Shown: positions 45,292-56,782, counted from the stretch's first letter. The stretch: 64,000 bases of DNA from Serinus canaria (GCF_022539315.1 NC_066337.1:4739930-4803929); one strand, 5' to 3'. Numbers and translations: made by a program. Notes: generated by a model not told the origin, from the letters alone.

Positions 45292-45297
45292 TTTATT
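45292..45297 (-). terminator. SC5D polyadenylation signal AATAAA
   Basis: TTTATT on the plus strand is AATAAA on the gene strand, about 750 bp after the SC5D stop codon; cleavage expected near 45270-45280. A 10-bp perfect hairpin (45305-45328) lies immediately upstream. Confidence 0.65.
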
Positions 45298-46042
45298 GAA
45301 CATGGGTCACCCCAAAGGTGGGGTGACCAGATTTCAGCAGGAAACACACAAGCCCTTAAGGGGGGAAGCTGGCCACAAAACCTTGAGTGAAGAGAAGCCC
45401 CTGCCCCTCATATTTGGGTGCCTGGTCCTCCTCCCTTCCCCCTCAGTGTTCTCAGGGAGCTTGAGAGACCCACAGGACTCAAAGCCTGCCTCTGTCCTAC
45501 AGGCATGACGTTTCCATGGGACATCCCCGGGCAAGAGGAAGGAGGCTGAGTGCAAGAAGTCCCACCAAGGGAGCCATCAGAAGAAGCCACACCACCTCCA
45601 AAAGGTAGGTTTTTCTCCAAAATACAGCTTGTCCCAATGGACACCATGATGGGAACAATGAATCACCAACAAAGGGGCGCAGCAGTGGAACAAAGACCCC
45701 GCCACGAGTCACGTTAATTTGTGCCACGTTACTGTTCTATTTGTGCCACGTTATTCTTCTTGCAAAGCACCAGCACAGCACTAAAGCAGCGCAGGGACCT
45801 TAGCAGAGATCCAAAGGGAGCTGGGAGGGGAAGCAGCAGGAAAACCAGGGCAGATCTGTGGTGTGGAGCAAGGCCGGACACCGCCGTTCTGGGAGCGGGG
45901 CAGGTCGGACGCTCACCAAAAATCACCCCACGCTGGTCACGTCATCAGGGACAGGGGCTCTTTGTCTGTGGGAAACAGTCTTGGGTGGCTGGTGAGGAAT
46001 GGGACAAGATCCAGCCAGGGAAGGGACACACTCAGAGGAAAC

Positions 46043-46507
46043 CTACTCAGTCTTGGAGGCCACAGTGCCATTGGATGCTCCCGGGTCTTTCTTGGAAGCC
46101 CCGATGCCGTTGGACGCTCCCGGGTCTTTCTCTCGGAGCTTGCGCAAGTAATCGTGGGGGCCTTTGCCCTCGAAGGACGTGGGGCTCTTGTAAGAACCCC
46201 CAATCTTGTCCCAGAGGGTGAAGTACTGCCCGTAGTTGTAGTCGAAGTACAGGTGGTGGTCGGTGTGGTGGGCAGAGCCGTTGATGACGTGCCGCAGCAG
46301 CCGCGGCACGCGGTAGTCGCCGTCGTGGATGGAGATGGTCCAGACGTTGACGAAGATGTAGAGGCCCAGGTAGGTGACTTTGTGCAGGGGGAACAGGAAG
46401 GGGTAGACGTGGTAGGGCAGGCTCTGCATGAAGCCATCCACGGGGTGGAAGGCGTGGCTGGCGAAGGGCGTGGCGATCTTCCACACGTGGTGGGGCTTGT
46501 GGAAGCG
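46043..46507 (-). CDS. SC5D: SC5D coding exon 4: second and third histidine boxes, stop
   Basis: 155 codons including [50 protein letters not shown]. The tail contains KDPGASNG twice within a 39-bp in-frame tandem duplication (46053-46130). Confidence 0.97.
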   Translation of the reverse strand, partial: RFHKPHHVWKIATPFASHAFHPVDGFMQSLPYHVYPFLFPLHKVTYLGLYIFVNVWTISIHDGDYRVPRLLRHVINGSAHHTDHHLYFDYNYGQYFTLWDKIGGSYKSPTSFEGKGPHDYLRKLREKDPGASNGIGASKKDPGASNGTVASKTE

Positions 46508-48207
46508 CTGCGGGGACAGGGGGCTGTCAGTCGGGGTGGGCCCTTTTAGAGGGTCCCCAGAGCCAGATTCATGTCCCCAAGGGATGCTGTTTGAGCCATC
46601 ACCACCCAAACTGAGAGGAGGACGTGCCCTAAAGGGCTCTCAGCTGCCATCACATGGGAAGCCTTGTTCAGCCATTCCCACCCAAGGATGCAGCTTGGAA
46701 ATGTCACCAGAGCAGGACAAGGACTCTTGGCCAGAGGCCCCTGTCCTGTCCCTTACCTTATAGAACAGCCTGTGGTGCAGACCACGGTGTATCCAGTAGA
46801 TGCCCATGTCAGTGAAGAAGAGGAAGGACAGCATGCTGAGGAAGACACCAGACCAGCCTGGGGGGGGGACAGGGTTGTTAGAGGTGGCACATGTGGACAT
46901 CAGGAGGCTGTGAGGGTCTCCACAATGGTCCTCATGGTGGGAGACACTTGTGAGTCATGTCAGGGTCTGCCCCATTGAGGTGACAGGCTCAGGCTGTCCC
47001 CTGTGACTCAGGGCAAGGGAGTCAGGTGCTATTGCACCGGGAGCTGTGCCCAGGGAAGGGAAGGATCTCTTTTGTGGAGGGTGGAATGTGTCAAGCAGGG
47101 ACACATGACCCCGAGTGAGGGTGTCTGGGTGCCTCCCCTGCAGAGAACCCGGGCTTTTGGCTGGCAGGATGGAACAGGAGGTACCCAGGAGGATTTCCTG
47201 GGGTTGTCATCGAGAGAAATGGGGTCTGAGGGAGGTGACCCAGGTGGGGAGAGGACCCTGCTGTGGCAGGGGGGGCAGGGAGGTCACTCACCATACGGGG
47301 AGTCCTCGATGTTGTCGTAGAGTTTGCTGTAGCCCCGCACCTCGGCGAAGAACAGGGCGACGGTGGGGACACTGATCCAGGGCAGGGAGCGCACGGCGTA
47401 GGAGATCTCCCGGCTCACCTGGTTCTGTGGGGTGTGACAACAGGGTCAGGGCACAGGGGACATCTCCACCTGGTTCTATGGGGTGTGACAACAGGGTCAG
47501 GAGCACAGGGGACATCTGCACCTGGTTCTGTGGGGTGTGACAACAGGGTCAGGGGCACAGGGGACATCTGCACCTGGTTCTGTGGGGTGTGACAACAGGG
47601 TCCAGGGCACAGGGGACATCTCCACCTGGTTCTGTGGGGTGGGACAACAGGGTCAGGGGCACAGGTGACATCTGAGAGCCCCAATTCCCCTCATAAGGCT
47701 GGGAGGGCTGGTGTCTTAGCCACCCCTTTGTCGTGGCATCTGTGCCATGCTGTGGGACACAGGGTGCTGCTCATATGGGGACAGCTGTGCTCACGCTGGG
47801 TGTTGGGGTTAGTGGGTTGTGGCACTTTCTTCTGGTCAGGGATGATGGAAGGCAAGAGCACGCAGAGAGGGGTGGATGTGACAGCAGGGACAGCCCGTGC
47901 CACACCACTGGCAGGTGACATTTGGCGTGGACAAGGGGATGGTGAGGGGGACAGTGCCACACAGGGCCTGGGCAAGGAGTCAGCAAGGAGCACCCACCTC
48001 CAGGAACTGGGGATGTTTCTTGAGCTCGTGGTCGAAGATGAAGTAGTAGCTGAGGGTGCCGAAGAGCAGGTAGAGGGCGAGGGCACCCAGGTTGGTGATG
48101 ACAAAAAGGCTGAGGAGCTGGCGGCAAGGCTCGCCCTCGGGCCACCCCGCCGGGTACACATAGGGTGTCAGGAGATGCCGGTCCGCGGCTTCCAGGACCA
48201 GATCCAT
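46043..48207 (-). CDS. SC5D: SC5D, sterol C5-desaturase (lathosterol oxidase), complete CDS in four exons
   Basis: ER membrane di-iron enzyme that inserts the C5-C6 double bond into lathosterol to make 7-dehydrocholesterol, late in cholesterol synthesis. The four exons join to 302 codons (human 299). Hydrophobic segments lie at about 31-50, 84-100, 117-137 and 183-206. Three histidine boxes are intact: HRGLHH (138-143), HKPHH (151-155) and HHTDHH (228-233). The start [19 protein letters not shown] matches the family. The C-terminal tail carries a 13-residue tandem duplication. SC5D lies between TECTA and SORL1 in the same orientation, as in other vertebrates. Confidence 0.98.
46757..46857 (-). 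CDS. SC5D: SC5D coding exon 3: first histidine box
   Basis: 101 bp; completes Gly, then 33 codons with [18 protein letters not shown] and [11 protein letters not shown], the HX3HH box. Phase 0 at the donor. Confidence 0.97.
47292..47424 (-). CDS. SC5D: SC5D coding exon 2; acceptor multiplied by a tandem repeat
   Basis: 44 codons plus one base: [38 protein letters not shown]. The acceptor CCCCACAG|AACCAGG sits at the end of a 52-bp repeat array that copies the same acceptor four more times (47468-47650). Confidence 0.96.
47417..47650. repeat. 52-bp tandem repeat covering the SC5D coding-exon-2 acceptor
   Basis: Five copies (spacings 51, 52, 52, 52) of CACCTGGTTCTGTGGGGTGT followed by GACAACAGGGTCAGG. 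On the gene strand each unit ends CACCCCACAG|AACCAGGTG, so the acceptor and about 8 exonic bases are duplicated. The true acceptor is at 47424; decoys are at 47475, 47527, 47579 and 47631. Confidence 0.93.
47998..48207 (-). CDS. SC5D: SC5D coding exon 1
   Basis: 70 codons from ATG 48207 to HPQFLE, phase 0, donor GTGGGT. The acceptor upstream of the ATG (GCAG near 48214) links to a non-coding first exon. Contains the first membrane segment. Confidence 0.96.
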
Positions 48208-48779
48208 GGTGGCTCCTGCGGGAAAAGGAGTTGGTGTGACCGAGATGTCGCTGCCTAGCACGGGAAGTCGGTGCCCGCCAGGATGTGGGTAGGGGTTGGC
48301 AGGGTTGGCATGCTGTCCGTCTGGCTGGGTCGCCTCAGCAGGGACTGGGGAGCAAATCTGGGACACGCAGGCTGTGGGTGGAAAGCGGGGCAGCCGCAGG
48401 AGTGCGGGACTCGCCTAATTCCGTGCGCTGTTGCCGTGGGAGGGGGCACTGGCGGCAGGGACAGCGGGCTGTGGGTGGCAGCGGGACGGGTGACAGCGGG
48501 ATGTGGGGCTGGCCTGCGAAACCCCTTTTGGATCAGCTGATGGGGCTCCGCTCCGTGCCCTGCGGGGCGATTCCCCGCGCAGGGTGGGCGGCCAAGGGGG
48601 GTCAGCGTGCCCGGGAGCCGCAGGTGGCACGGCCAGCGGCGGGCACGGAAGCGCGGGGGGCTGGAAGCGGAGAGGGGAGCGCGGGGGCCCTGCCGGGGGT
48701 GCCCTCCCCGTGCCCCCCAAAGCCCGGTTCCCAAAGCCCGGTCCCCAAAGCCCGGTCCCCCAAAGCCCGGTCCCTTTAC

Positions 48780-48835
48780 CTGCCCGGGGTCCCGGAGCGG
48801 AGCGGGGCGAGGGCGGGACCGCGCGGTAGCGCCAC
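48780..48835 (-). other. SC5D: SC5D non-coding first exon (5' UTR), approximate
   Basis: A donor CCGGGCAG|GTAAAG at 48780/48779 lies in the CpG island just downstream of the core promoter motifs, in the position expected for the untranslated first exon. The 5' end is a guess; no TATA box. Confidence 0.55.
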
Positions 48836-48945
48836 GTGACGTCACAGGCGGAAGAGCTCGCACCACCTCAGGCGGTGACGTCAGTGGGCAGAAAGGGGCG
48901 GAGTCGTGGGATGAGGGCGTAGCCATTGGCTGGGGCGTGTCGGGG
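48833..48945 (-). promoter_or_regulatory. SC5D core promoter: E-box, two CREs, CCAAT box, GC box
   Basis: CACGTG at 48833-48838 overlaps TGACGTCA at 48837-48844. A second TGACGTCA lies at 48876-48883, a CCAAT box (ATTGG on plus) at 48925-48929, and GGGGCGGGG beyond. NF-Y and CREB/ATF sites beside E-box or SRE elements are typical of SREBP-2-controlled sterol genes. I did not find a clear canonical SRE. Confidence 0.6.
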
Positions 48946-49137
48946 CGGGGTCAAAGGCGTGACCTGGTGCTGGGCGTGGTCGAGGGTGGGGCGTGGTTTG
49001 GGCGGGGCGTGCGGAGCACTGCCGGAGGTGGAATTTTGGGGAATTTTGTGGAATTCTGTGGAATTCTGCGGAATTCTGCCTGCTGCGGGCCCTTTCCCTG
49101 CTGTCCCCTCGGTTGTGAACAATATACATATTTCCCA

Positions 49138-49860
49138 AATATATACGGGAAATATATGTCTACACACTATATATATATAACTCTCTAAACTATATCAATA
49201 TCTATATATAGCGATAGATATCTCTATATATGTAGATATATATATATATCTAGATAGCTATACACATATATATTTATCTACATATATAGAGATTATATAT
49301 ATGATATATATAGATATATCGAGATATATATAGATAGATACATATCTATCTATATTTATATATCTCTATATATCTAGACGTATAGATATCTAGACATATA
49401 TATCTCTATGTATGTATATCTATCTATCTATATATCGATAGATAGATATCTATATATATCTATCTATAGATATATATAAATATATATCTGTATATCTATA
49501 TATGTATATAGATATATATCTCTAGATATCTATATATATGTATATAGATATATATCTCTCTATTTATAGATATATATGTCTATTTACATATATATATCTA
49601 CATATATAGAGATATATATCTATTTACATATATATCTACATATATAGAGATATATATGTCTAGATATCTATATGTCTAGGTATGTAGAGATATATAAATA
49701 TATATAGATTTATCTAGATATAGATATCTATATATGTATATATATAGATATATATAGATATAGATATCTATATCTATCTATATATGTGTGTATATCTATA
49801 TAGCTATAGCTATATAGATTATATAAATAGATATAGATATAGATAAAGATATAGATGGAT
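49138..49860. repeat. AT-rich compound microsatellite (TATA/TAGA/TATC)
   Basis: About 720 bp of TATATAGATATATATC-type sequence, almost only A, T and scattered G/C in GATA/TATC steps, with many self-complementary stretches. No coding content. Confidence 0.95.
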
Positions 49861-50634
49861 ATAATTTGGACTCCAAAAAATTCCATATGTTTGATGCACA
49901 TTTTTATCCATCCGGCACAAGTGCAGGCTATTGATAGGGAAAGATGATGGAGAAAGATAAAATCCATCGTGGCTCCAGGAGGATTTCCTGTCCAGAACTT
50001 TCATTCCTTCTGGAATCGTCTTTATTTAACCATTAAAATAAAATGGGTTTGGGCTCAGCTGGGGGGGAAATATTTGGTCTAAGTTAAAAATCAGGTTCAG
50101 CTCAGGGAAAAAGTTGTGCATAATTATTATTTGTCAATAAAAACTATTTGAAATCAGCCCTGTTTGCTATTTTTGTGAGAACACAGAGGCAGTTTTTTAT
50201 TGGTTTAGCACAAGTGTGGCTTCCACCAAACTAAATGGGGTTTTTATGGGGTGATGGTGATTGTCACAACTGTAGGGTGGAAGGCAGAGAATGCCATCAA
50301 TCCTGAACCCATTGTGCCAGCTGGTGGCTCAGAGTGGCTGGGGAGGGGCTGGGGAGAGCTGAAAGCACATCCTGGGATCCCAAAGACAGAGATGGTCACT
50401 CCTAAAACATCCCCAAACTTCAAGTGGTGATAGGGATCCTCTGGACAGAGGCTCAGAGCAAACCGGGCTGGGAAGGGAATGGTGAAAGCTGCTGAAGGTG
50501 GAGGAGGGGAGAAACCATTGGGAGGGATAAAAAGGGTCAGAGGTGCTCCCAGAGAGGGAGAAATTGATCCCCAGTGATCAGAAATAAACCCAAAGTGCTC
50601 TGGAGAGAGAGAGAGTTTGAACGCTGATAACCCC

Positions 50635-52289
50635 AGTGACCTACAGTAACCCCAAAGCTTAATTTTTGACCTCGAGTAACCCCAAAATGACCTCAAGTAA
50701 CCCCAATGTCCTATAGTAACCCCACAATGACCTCTTGTAACCCCAAAACGACCTGAAGTGACCCCAAAAGTGACCTAAAGCAACCCCAAAAATTTCAGGA
50801 GCGAGCAAGTTTGACCTTAAGTAACCCCATGACCTGTAGTAACCCCAGATTTTAGGTTTTGACCTCGAGTAACCCCAAAATGACCTCAAGTAACCCCACA
50901 ATGACCTGAAGTAACACCAAAAGTGACCTAAAGTAACCCCAAAATTAACAGGAAAGAGTGAGTTTGACCTAGAGTAACCCCAATAACCTATAGTAACCCC
51001 AAAGTTTATTTTTTTGACCTGAAGTAACTCTGAAGTAATTCCAAAATTTTCTGGAAAAAGTGAGTTTGACCTATAGTGACCCCAATGACCTCTAGTAACC
51101 CCAAATTTTCATTTTTGACCTCTAGTAACCCCAGAATGACCTCTAGTAACCCCAAAATGACCTGAAATGCCCCCAAAAGTGACCTAAAGTAACCCCAAAA
51201 TTTTCAGGAGTGAGCAAGTTTGACCTTAAGTAACCCCTATGACCTAGAGTAACCCCAAATTTTAATTTTTGACCTCGAATAATCCTGAAATGACCACAAG
51301 GAACCCCAATGACCTCTAGTAACCCCAAAATGACCTGAAGTAACCCCAAAAGGGACTTAAAGTAAATCCAAAATTTTCTGGAAAGAGGTTGTTTGACCTA
51401 TAGTAACCCCAATGCCCTTGAGTAACCCCAAATTTTAAGAGCTGACCTCTAGTAACCCCCAAATGACCTGAAATGCCCCCAAAAGTGACCTAAAGTGACC
51501 CCAAAATTTTCAGGAGCGAGCAAGTTTGACCTTAAGTAACCCCTATGACCTAGAGTAACCCCAAAGTTTAATTTTTTTTTACCTCAAGTAACTCTAAAAT
51601 AAACCCAAACTTTTCTGGAAAGAGTGAGTTTGACCTATAGTGACCCCAATGACCTAGAGTAACCCCAAAATTTAAGGATTGAACTCTAGTAACCCCAAAG
51701 TGACCTCTAGTAACCCCAAAATGACCTGAAGTGCCCTGAAAGGTGAACTAAAGTAACCCCAAAATTTTCTGGAGAGAGCGAGTTTGACCTCAAGTAACCC
51801 CAATGACCTAGAGTACCCCAAATCTTAATTTTTGACCTCTAGTAACCCCACAATGACCTCAAGTAACCCCAAATTTTAAGAACTGACCTCTAGTAACCCC
51901 ACAATGACCTGAAGAGACCCCAAAAGTGACCTAAAGTAACCCCAAGTTTTTCAGGAGAGAGTGAGTTTGACCTATAGTAACCCCAATGACCTAGAGTAAC
52001 CCCAAATTTTAAGAACTGACCTCTAGTAACCCCAAAATGACCTAAAGTGACCCTAAAAGTGACCTAAAGTAACCCCAAAAATTTCCAGAGAGAGCGAGTT
52101 TGACCTACAGTAACCCCAATGACCTGTAGTAACCCCAAAATTTAATTTTTGACCTCTAGTAACCCCAAAATGACCTTAAGTAACCCCAGAAGTGCCCTAA
52201 AGTTACCCCAAAATTTTCGGGAGAGAGCAAGTTTGACCTCAGGTGACCCCAATGACCCCTAATGACCCCATTTTTTAATGACCTTGTGT
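50635..52289. repeat. Left arm of inverted minisatellite: TGACCTnnAGTAACCCC array
   Basis: Tandem ~20-bp unit, TGACCTCTAGTAACCCCAAA and variants. It is organised in ~110-185-bp higher-order blocks, each marked by AAAATTTTCAGGAGAGAGCG then AGTTTGACC. About 11 such blocks. TGACCT is the complement of the AGGTCA nuclear-receptor half-site. Confidence 0.93.
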
Positions 52290-53945
52290 TTCTTAAGGTC
52301 AAGCTCAGTCTCTTCTGAAAAATTTGGGGTTACTTGAGATCACCTTTGGGGTCACTCCAGGTCATTTCGGGGTTATTGGAGGTCAAATTTTAATTTTGGG
52401 GTTACTCGAGGACATTGGGGTTACTATAGGTCATTGGGGTTACTATAGGTCAAACTTGCTCTCTCCTGAATTTTTTTGGGGTTACTTTAGGTCACTTTTG
52501 GGGTCACTCCAGGCCACTTTGGGGTTACTTGAGGTCATTCTGGGGTTACTAGAAGTCAGTTCTTAAAATTTGGGGTTACTCTAGGTCATTGGGGTTACTA
52601 GAGGTCATTGGGGTTACTCGAAGTCACAGTCGCTCTCTCCAGAAAATTTTGGGGTAACTTTAGGTCATTTTTGGGTTTACTAGAGGTCACTTTGGGGTTA
52701 CTAGAGGTCAAAAATTAAAAATTGGGGTTACTTTAGGTCATTGGGGTTACTATAGGTCAAGCTCACTCTCTTCTGAAAAATTTGGGGTTACTTTAGGTCA
52801 CCTTTGGGGTCACTTCAGGTCATTTTGGGGTTATTGGAGGTCAAATCTTAAATTTTGGAGTTACTCTAGGTCATCGGGGTTACTATAGGTCAAACTCACT
52901 CTTTCCTGAACATTTTGGGGTTACTATAGATCACCTTTGGGGTCACTTCAGGTCATTTTGTGGTTACTGTAGGTCAACGCTAAAATTTTGGGGTTACTCT
53001 AGGTCATTGGGGTTATTCTAGGTCATTGAGGTTACTATAGGTCAAACTCACTCACTTCTGAAATTTTTGAGGTAACTTTAGGTCACTTTTGGGGTCTCTT
53101 CAGGTCACTTTGGGGTAACTAGAGGTCATTCTGGTGTTACTTGAGGTCAATTCTTAAAATTTGGGGTTACTATAGGTCAAACTCGCTCTTTTCTGGAAAT
53201 TTTGGGGTTACTTTAGGTTGCTTTTGAGTCATTGTGGGTTACTAGAGGTCAGTTCTTAAAATTTGGGGTTACTCTAGGTCATTGGGGTTACTATAGGTCA
53301 AACTCACTCGCTTCTGAAATTTTTGGGATTACTGTAGGTCGCTTTTGGGGTCACTTCAGGTCATTTTGGGGTTACTAGAGGTCACTTTGGGGTTACTAGA
53401 GTTCAATCTTTAAATTTTGGGGTTACTCTAGGTCATTGGGGTCACTTGAGGTCAAACTCACTCTCTCCAGAAAATTTTGGGGTCGCTCTAAGTCACTTTG
53501 GGGTTACTAGAGGTTATTTTGGGATTACCAGAAGTTGTTGGGGTTACTTAAGGTCAAGGTGAGTCGCTCCAGAAAATTTTGGGGTCACTTTAGGTCACTG
53601 TGGGGTAATTTCAGGTCATTTGGGGGTTACTATAGGTCAACTCTTAAAATTTGGGGTTACTCTAGGTCATTGGGGTTACTCTAGGTCATTGGGGTTACTC
53701 TGGGTCAAACTCACTCTCTCCTGAAAATTTTGGGGTTACTTTATGTCACTTTTGGGGTCATTTCAGGTCATTTTGGGGTTACTAGAGGTCATTCTGGGGT
53801 TACTAGAAGTCAATCCTTAAATTTTGGGGTTACTCTAGGTCATTGGGGTTACTCTAGGTCATTTTGGGATTACTGGAGATTAAAAATTCAAACTTGGGGT
53901 CCCTCCAGGTCATCAGGGTTTCTTGAGGTCCAACTCCCTCTCTCC
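52290..53945. repeat. Right arm of inverted minisatellite: GGGGTTACTnnAGGTCA array
   Basis: The reverse complement of the left-arm unit, GGGGTTACTATAGGTCA and variants, with about 12 higher-order blocks marked by AAACTCACTCTCTCCTGAAA. The orientation switch is sharp, at a perfect dyad TGACCTT (52279-52285) / AAGGTCA (52295-52301). Confidence 0.93.
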
Positions 53946-54664
53946 ACACACTTTGGGGTCACTTTCCCTCTTTCTGGGGCTTGCTTGATGTCACTCATGA
54001 ACAATTTGGGGTTTCTCTTGCCCCTTTGGGTTCCTTGGAGTGAACAAACTCCTGACAAATCTCCCAGGCCTGACAGCTCCTCCTGAGCCCCCTTGGATTT
54101 TGGGGTGGTGCAATTCCTGTGCACTTGGAGCAGCTCAGAGCTCTGCAGCTCTTCTGGCTGAATCCGTGTCCCTCTGTCCCCCCTCCCTGGCACCCTCTGA
54201 AGCTGCAGAGCGTGGATGGATGTAAAGGACACCGACAGTGCTTGAAACTTTAACCCAAATTGATTGGGCTGCCAGCATTAACAGCACCACTCTAGCAGGG
54301 TTTGGTTTCCATCTCATTAATATGCAGGTAAATAATCACTCTTAAATAAATTTGGGCTAAAGCAGCCAGGAGTCTGCAAAAGAAAACACAGGCAGTTGGA
54401 ATAGTGGGTTTGAGGAGGTTTTAATTTTTTTAATTATTATTTTTTAACACAGCTGTAGCATTAGAAAGCCTTGAAGTCATGTTTCCATCATCCCATGACC
54501 ATCAATGTTAGATTTACCCTAGGCCACCCAACAGCTGCTAATTTTCCTCTTCCATCTGATGAGGTTGGTTTTGAAACATTAAATTACAATCTGAAGAGCT
54601 TGAGATCAGAGTTTGACATCCCAGGGCCAGTTAGATTTCAAGTAGCAAAAGCCAGCTCTGCTTT

Positions 54665-54885
54665 GTGGTGAAGATGGCAGAGTTTGTGGGATTTTGGGAA
54701 GAATTCTGCCCTGGGAGGGTGGGCAGAGAAGATCTGCAGCCCTGGAAGTGTCCAAGGCCAGGCTGGGTGGGGCTTGGAGCCACCTGGGACAGTGGAAGGT
54801 GTCCCTGCCCTGGCAGGGGGTGGGATGAGAGGAGCTTTTAGGTCTCTTCATCTTCCAACCCAGACTGAGGTGATTCCATGATAAT
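54665..54885 (+). mobile_element. CR1 LINE 3' end downstream of TECTA
   Basis: GGAAGTGTCCAAGGCCAGGC, GGGGCTTGGAGCCACCTGGG and CTCTTCATCTTCCAACCCAG followed by GTGATTCCATGATA are CR1 3'-end hallmarks. Confidence 0.85.
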
Positions 54886-56089
54886 TAAATCCGTGTAGCT
54901 GCAGTCAGAGCTGTGGTCACTGCTGTGGGCAGAGCCGTGGGCAGAGCTGTGGTCAGAGCTGTGGGCAGAGCCTGTAAGAGTCAAAATGAGGCATGAGGGA
55001 CTCCAGAGGCTTCCCCAAAATGCAGTTTATTCCATCCAAAATGCAGTTTATTGTATCCAAGATGTCACAGCAGCCCAGGCTGGTGGGTGACAGAGCTGTG
55101 CCCACAGCTGTCAGCTCCAGCTGCAGGCAGGCCTGGACACCCTGAGTTTAGGTTCCAGTGCATTCTTTACTTTTCTTTAGGTTCCAGTGCATTCTGTACT
55201 TTTCTTTTTGTTCCATTGCATTATTTACTTTTCTTTGCTGAGCATCTTCACCCAGCAGACCCAATCTGTCCCTTCACTGTCACCTCCAGCCTCTCCTAAC
55301 TCCTGTCATTCCCACACCCATGGCACTGCTCTCCAGTCACTCACAGTCAGTCCATCACAGTTTCAGCCAGAAGTTGTTTTTCACTTTTCTTGCAGTGGGA
55401 AATTCTGAGCCCTTTTTTCTCCTTGCCACCTTTGTGCCTTGTTTGCCTGTGCTCTCTTTGTGCTGGGTACAAACACCTTCTGGTTTGGGGTGGGTTTGTC
55501 CTTTGCTCTGAGCCATAAAACCCCTTCTCACTCACACACCCTTTGCTCCTTGGTTACCCACTCAGGCTGGCTCAGCAATTCTTTTCTTCTACATCAAAAC
55601 TTGCTTTCATTTCTATTCCTTCTTCAAATTCTACATTCAAAAATCTCTCTGCCAAGCACACACATACCTGTGAGACTCTTGTCCAACTTTCATCCTTCCC
55701 AACGAGTGCTGTGGTCAGTGCTGTGGTCAGTGCTGTGGTCAGTGCTGTGGTCAGTGTGATCCCCACACTCAGGCTCTCCTCTCACCATCGCTCTTTGGAC
55801 AATCTGTCAAACCCTTTCAGAGCCAAAGAGAATCATGAACATCCCCACAAGGCCCTGCAGTGCTCCCCACCACCCTGCTGTGTTGTTTACTCACCTGCTC
55901 ACCCACCAAGGGCCAGCCAGCACCATCAGCCCCTCCAGTGCTCCGGGGATCCTCTCCATCCTCGGGGTGTCCCCCAGCAGCCACAGCACCCCCAGAGCCC
56001 CCAGGCAGCTCCCTGGGTGCAGCACACTCACACAGCTGCCATCCTTCAGCAGTTCAGTTATTAACCCTGAGATAAGGGTGGGAGACGTG

Positions 56090-56480
56090 GCCTGGGGCAA
56101 AGAGAGACTGGAGAAGGAGCTGGGGGACCTGGAGAGCAAAAAGGGAGGTGCAGAGAGCACAGAGACAGAGAGCAGATATGGGAGAGAGAGGGCAAAGAGA
56201 CAGAGAGACACTGGAGCCAGCTGAGTGACACTGAGAGGGGACAGGGACAGGAGAGGGATGGCAAAGAAGCACAGAGAGGGCAGAGAGTGAGGACAGAGGG
56301 AGCAGAGAAAGGAGAGAAATGAGGAACAGAGATGGGGCAATGAGGCAGCAGAGAGGAGAGAGGAGGTCACAGGGAGCAGAGGGGAGTGAGGGAGAGAATT
56401 CAGAGCTAACACACACACAGAGGGCATGGAGGCACAAAGAGGGAGCTGAGAGGCAGAGAACACACAGAGCAGAGTCCATG
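56090..56480. repeat. Polypurine (GA-rich) tract
   Basis: About 390 bp dominated by GAGAGACAGAGAG-type purines on the plus strand. Open frames on the complementary pyrimidine strand are Ser/Leu-rich artefacts. Confidence 0.85.
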
Positions 56481-56776
56481 ACATCCTGTTACCCACCTCT
56501 TGTCTTGAGGCATTGGAATTATCTTCTCATCTGCTCCAGAACCCAAATCTCCTCTGCTCCTTCTGTCCTACATCCCAGCTCACCCCACAGCAAACCTGCC
56601 AGACCCACACTCCAGCCACAACCCTGCCTTCAGCTCTGCTCTGCCCCTGCCTGGCACCCCAAAACTCCCTGTCCATCCTTCCCAGGGACTCTGGGCAGCC
56701 TTGGTGTCCTTCCAGGCCCTGCTGCTCCTCGTCCCCATCACACAGGAGCCGGTGCTTACGAAGGGTTACAACACTT

Positions 56777-56782
56777 TTTATT
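56777..56782 (-). terminator. TECTA polyadenylation signal AATAAA
   Basis: TTTATT on plus (AATAAA on the gene strand) about 900 bp after the TECTA stop; the interval 56783-57680 is the likely 3' UTR. Confidence 0.55.

Larger units (their letters stand above)
48946..56760. other. SC5D-TECTA intergenic region
   Basis: No gene recognised. It holds a 0.7-kb AT microsatellite (49138-49860), the 3.3-kb inverted minisatellite (50635-53945), a CR1 fragment (54665-54885), short GCTGTGGTCAG-type repeats (54905-54975, 55705-55760) and a polypurine tract (56090-56480). 49870-50620 shows nothing I can name. Confidence 0.75.

Noticed and set aside
50635..53945. CRISPR array or interstitial telomere (GGGTTA in each unit)
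   Set aside because: Repeats are degenerate, have no unique spacers, and switch orientation. GGGTTA occurs once per ~20 bp rather than in tandem, and the context is a vertebrate genome.
56054..56496. Cysteine/Ser/Leu-rich minus-strand ORFs of 141-201 codons
   Set aside because: They come from the polypurine tract's pyrimidine strand and have no family resemblance.
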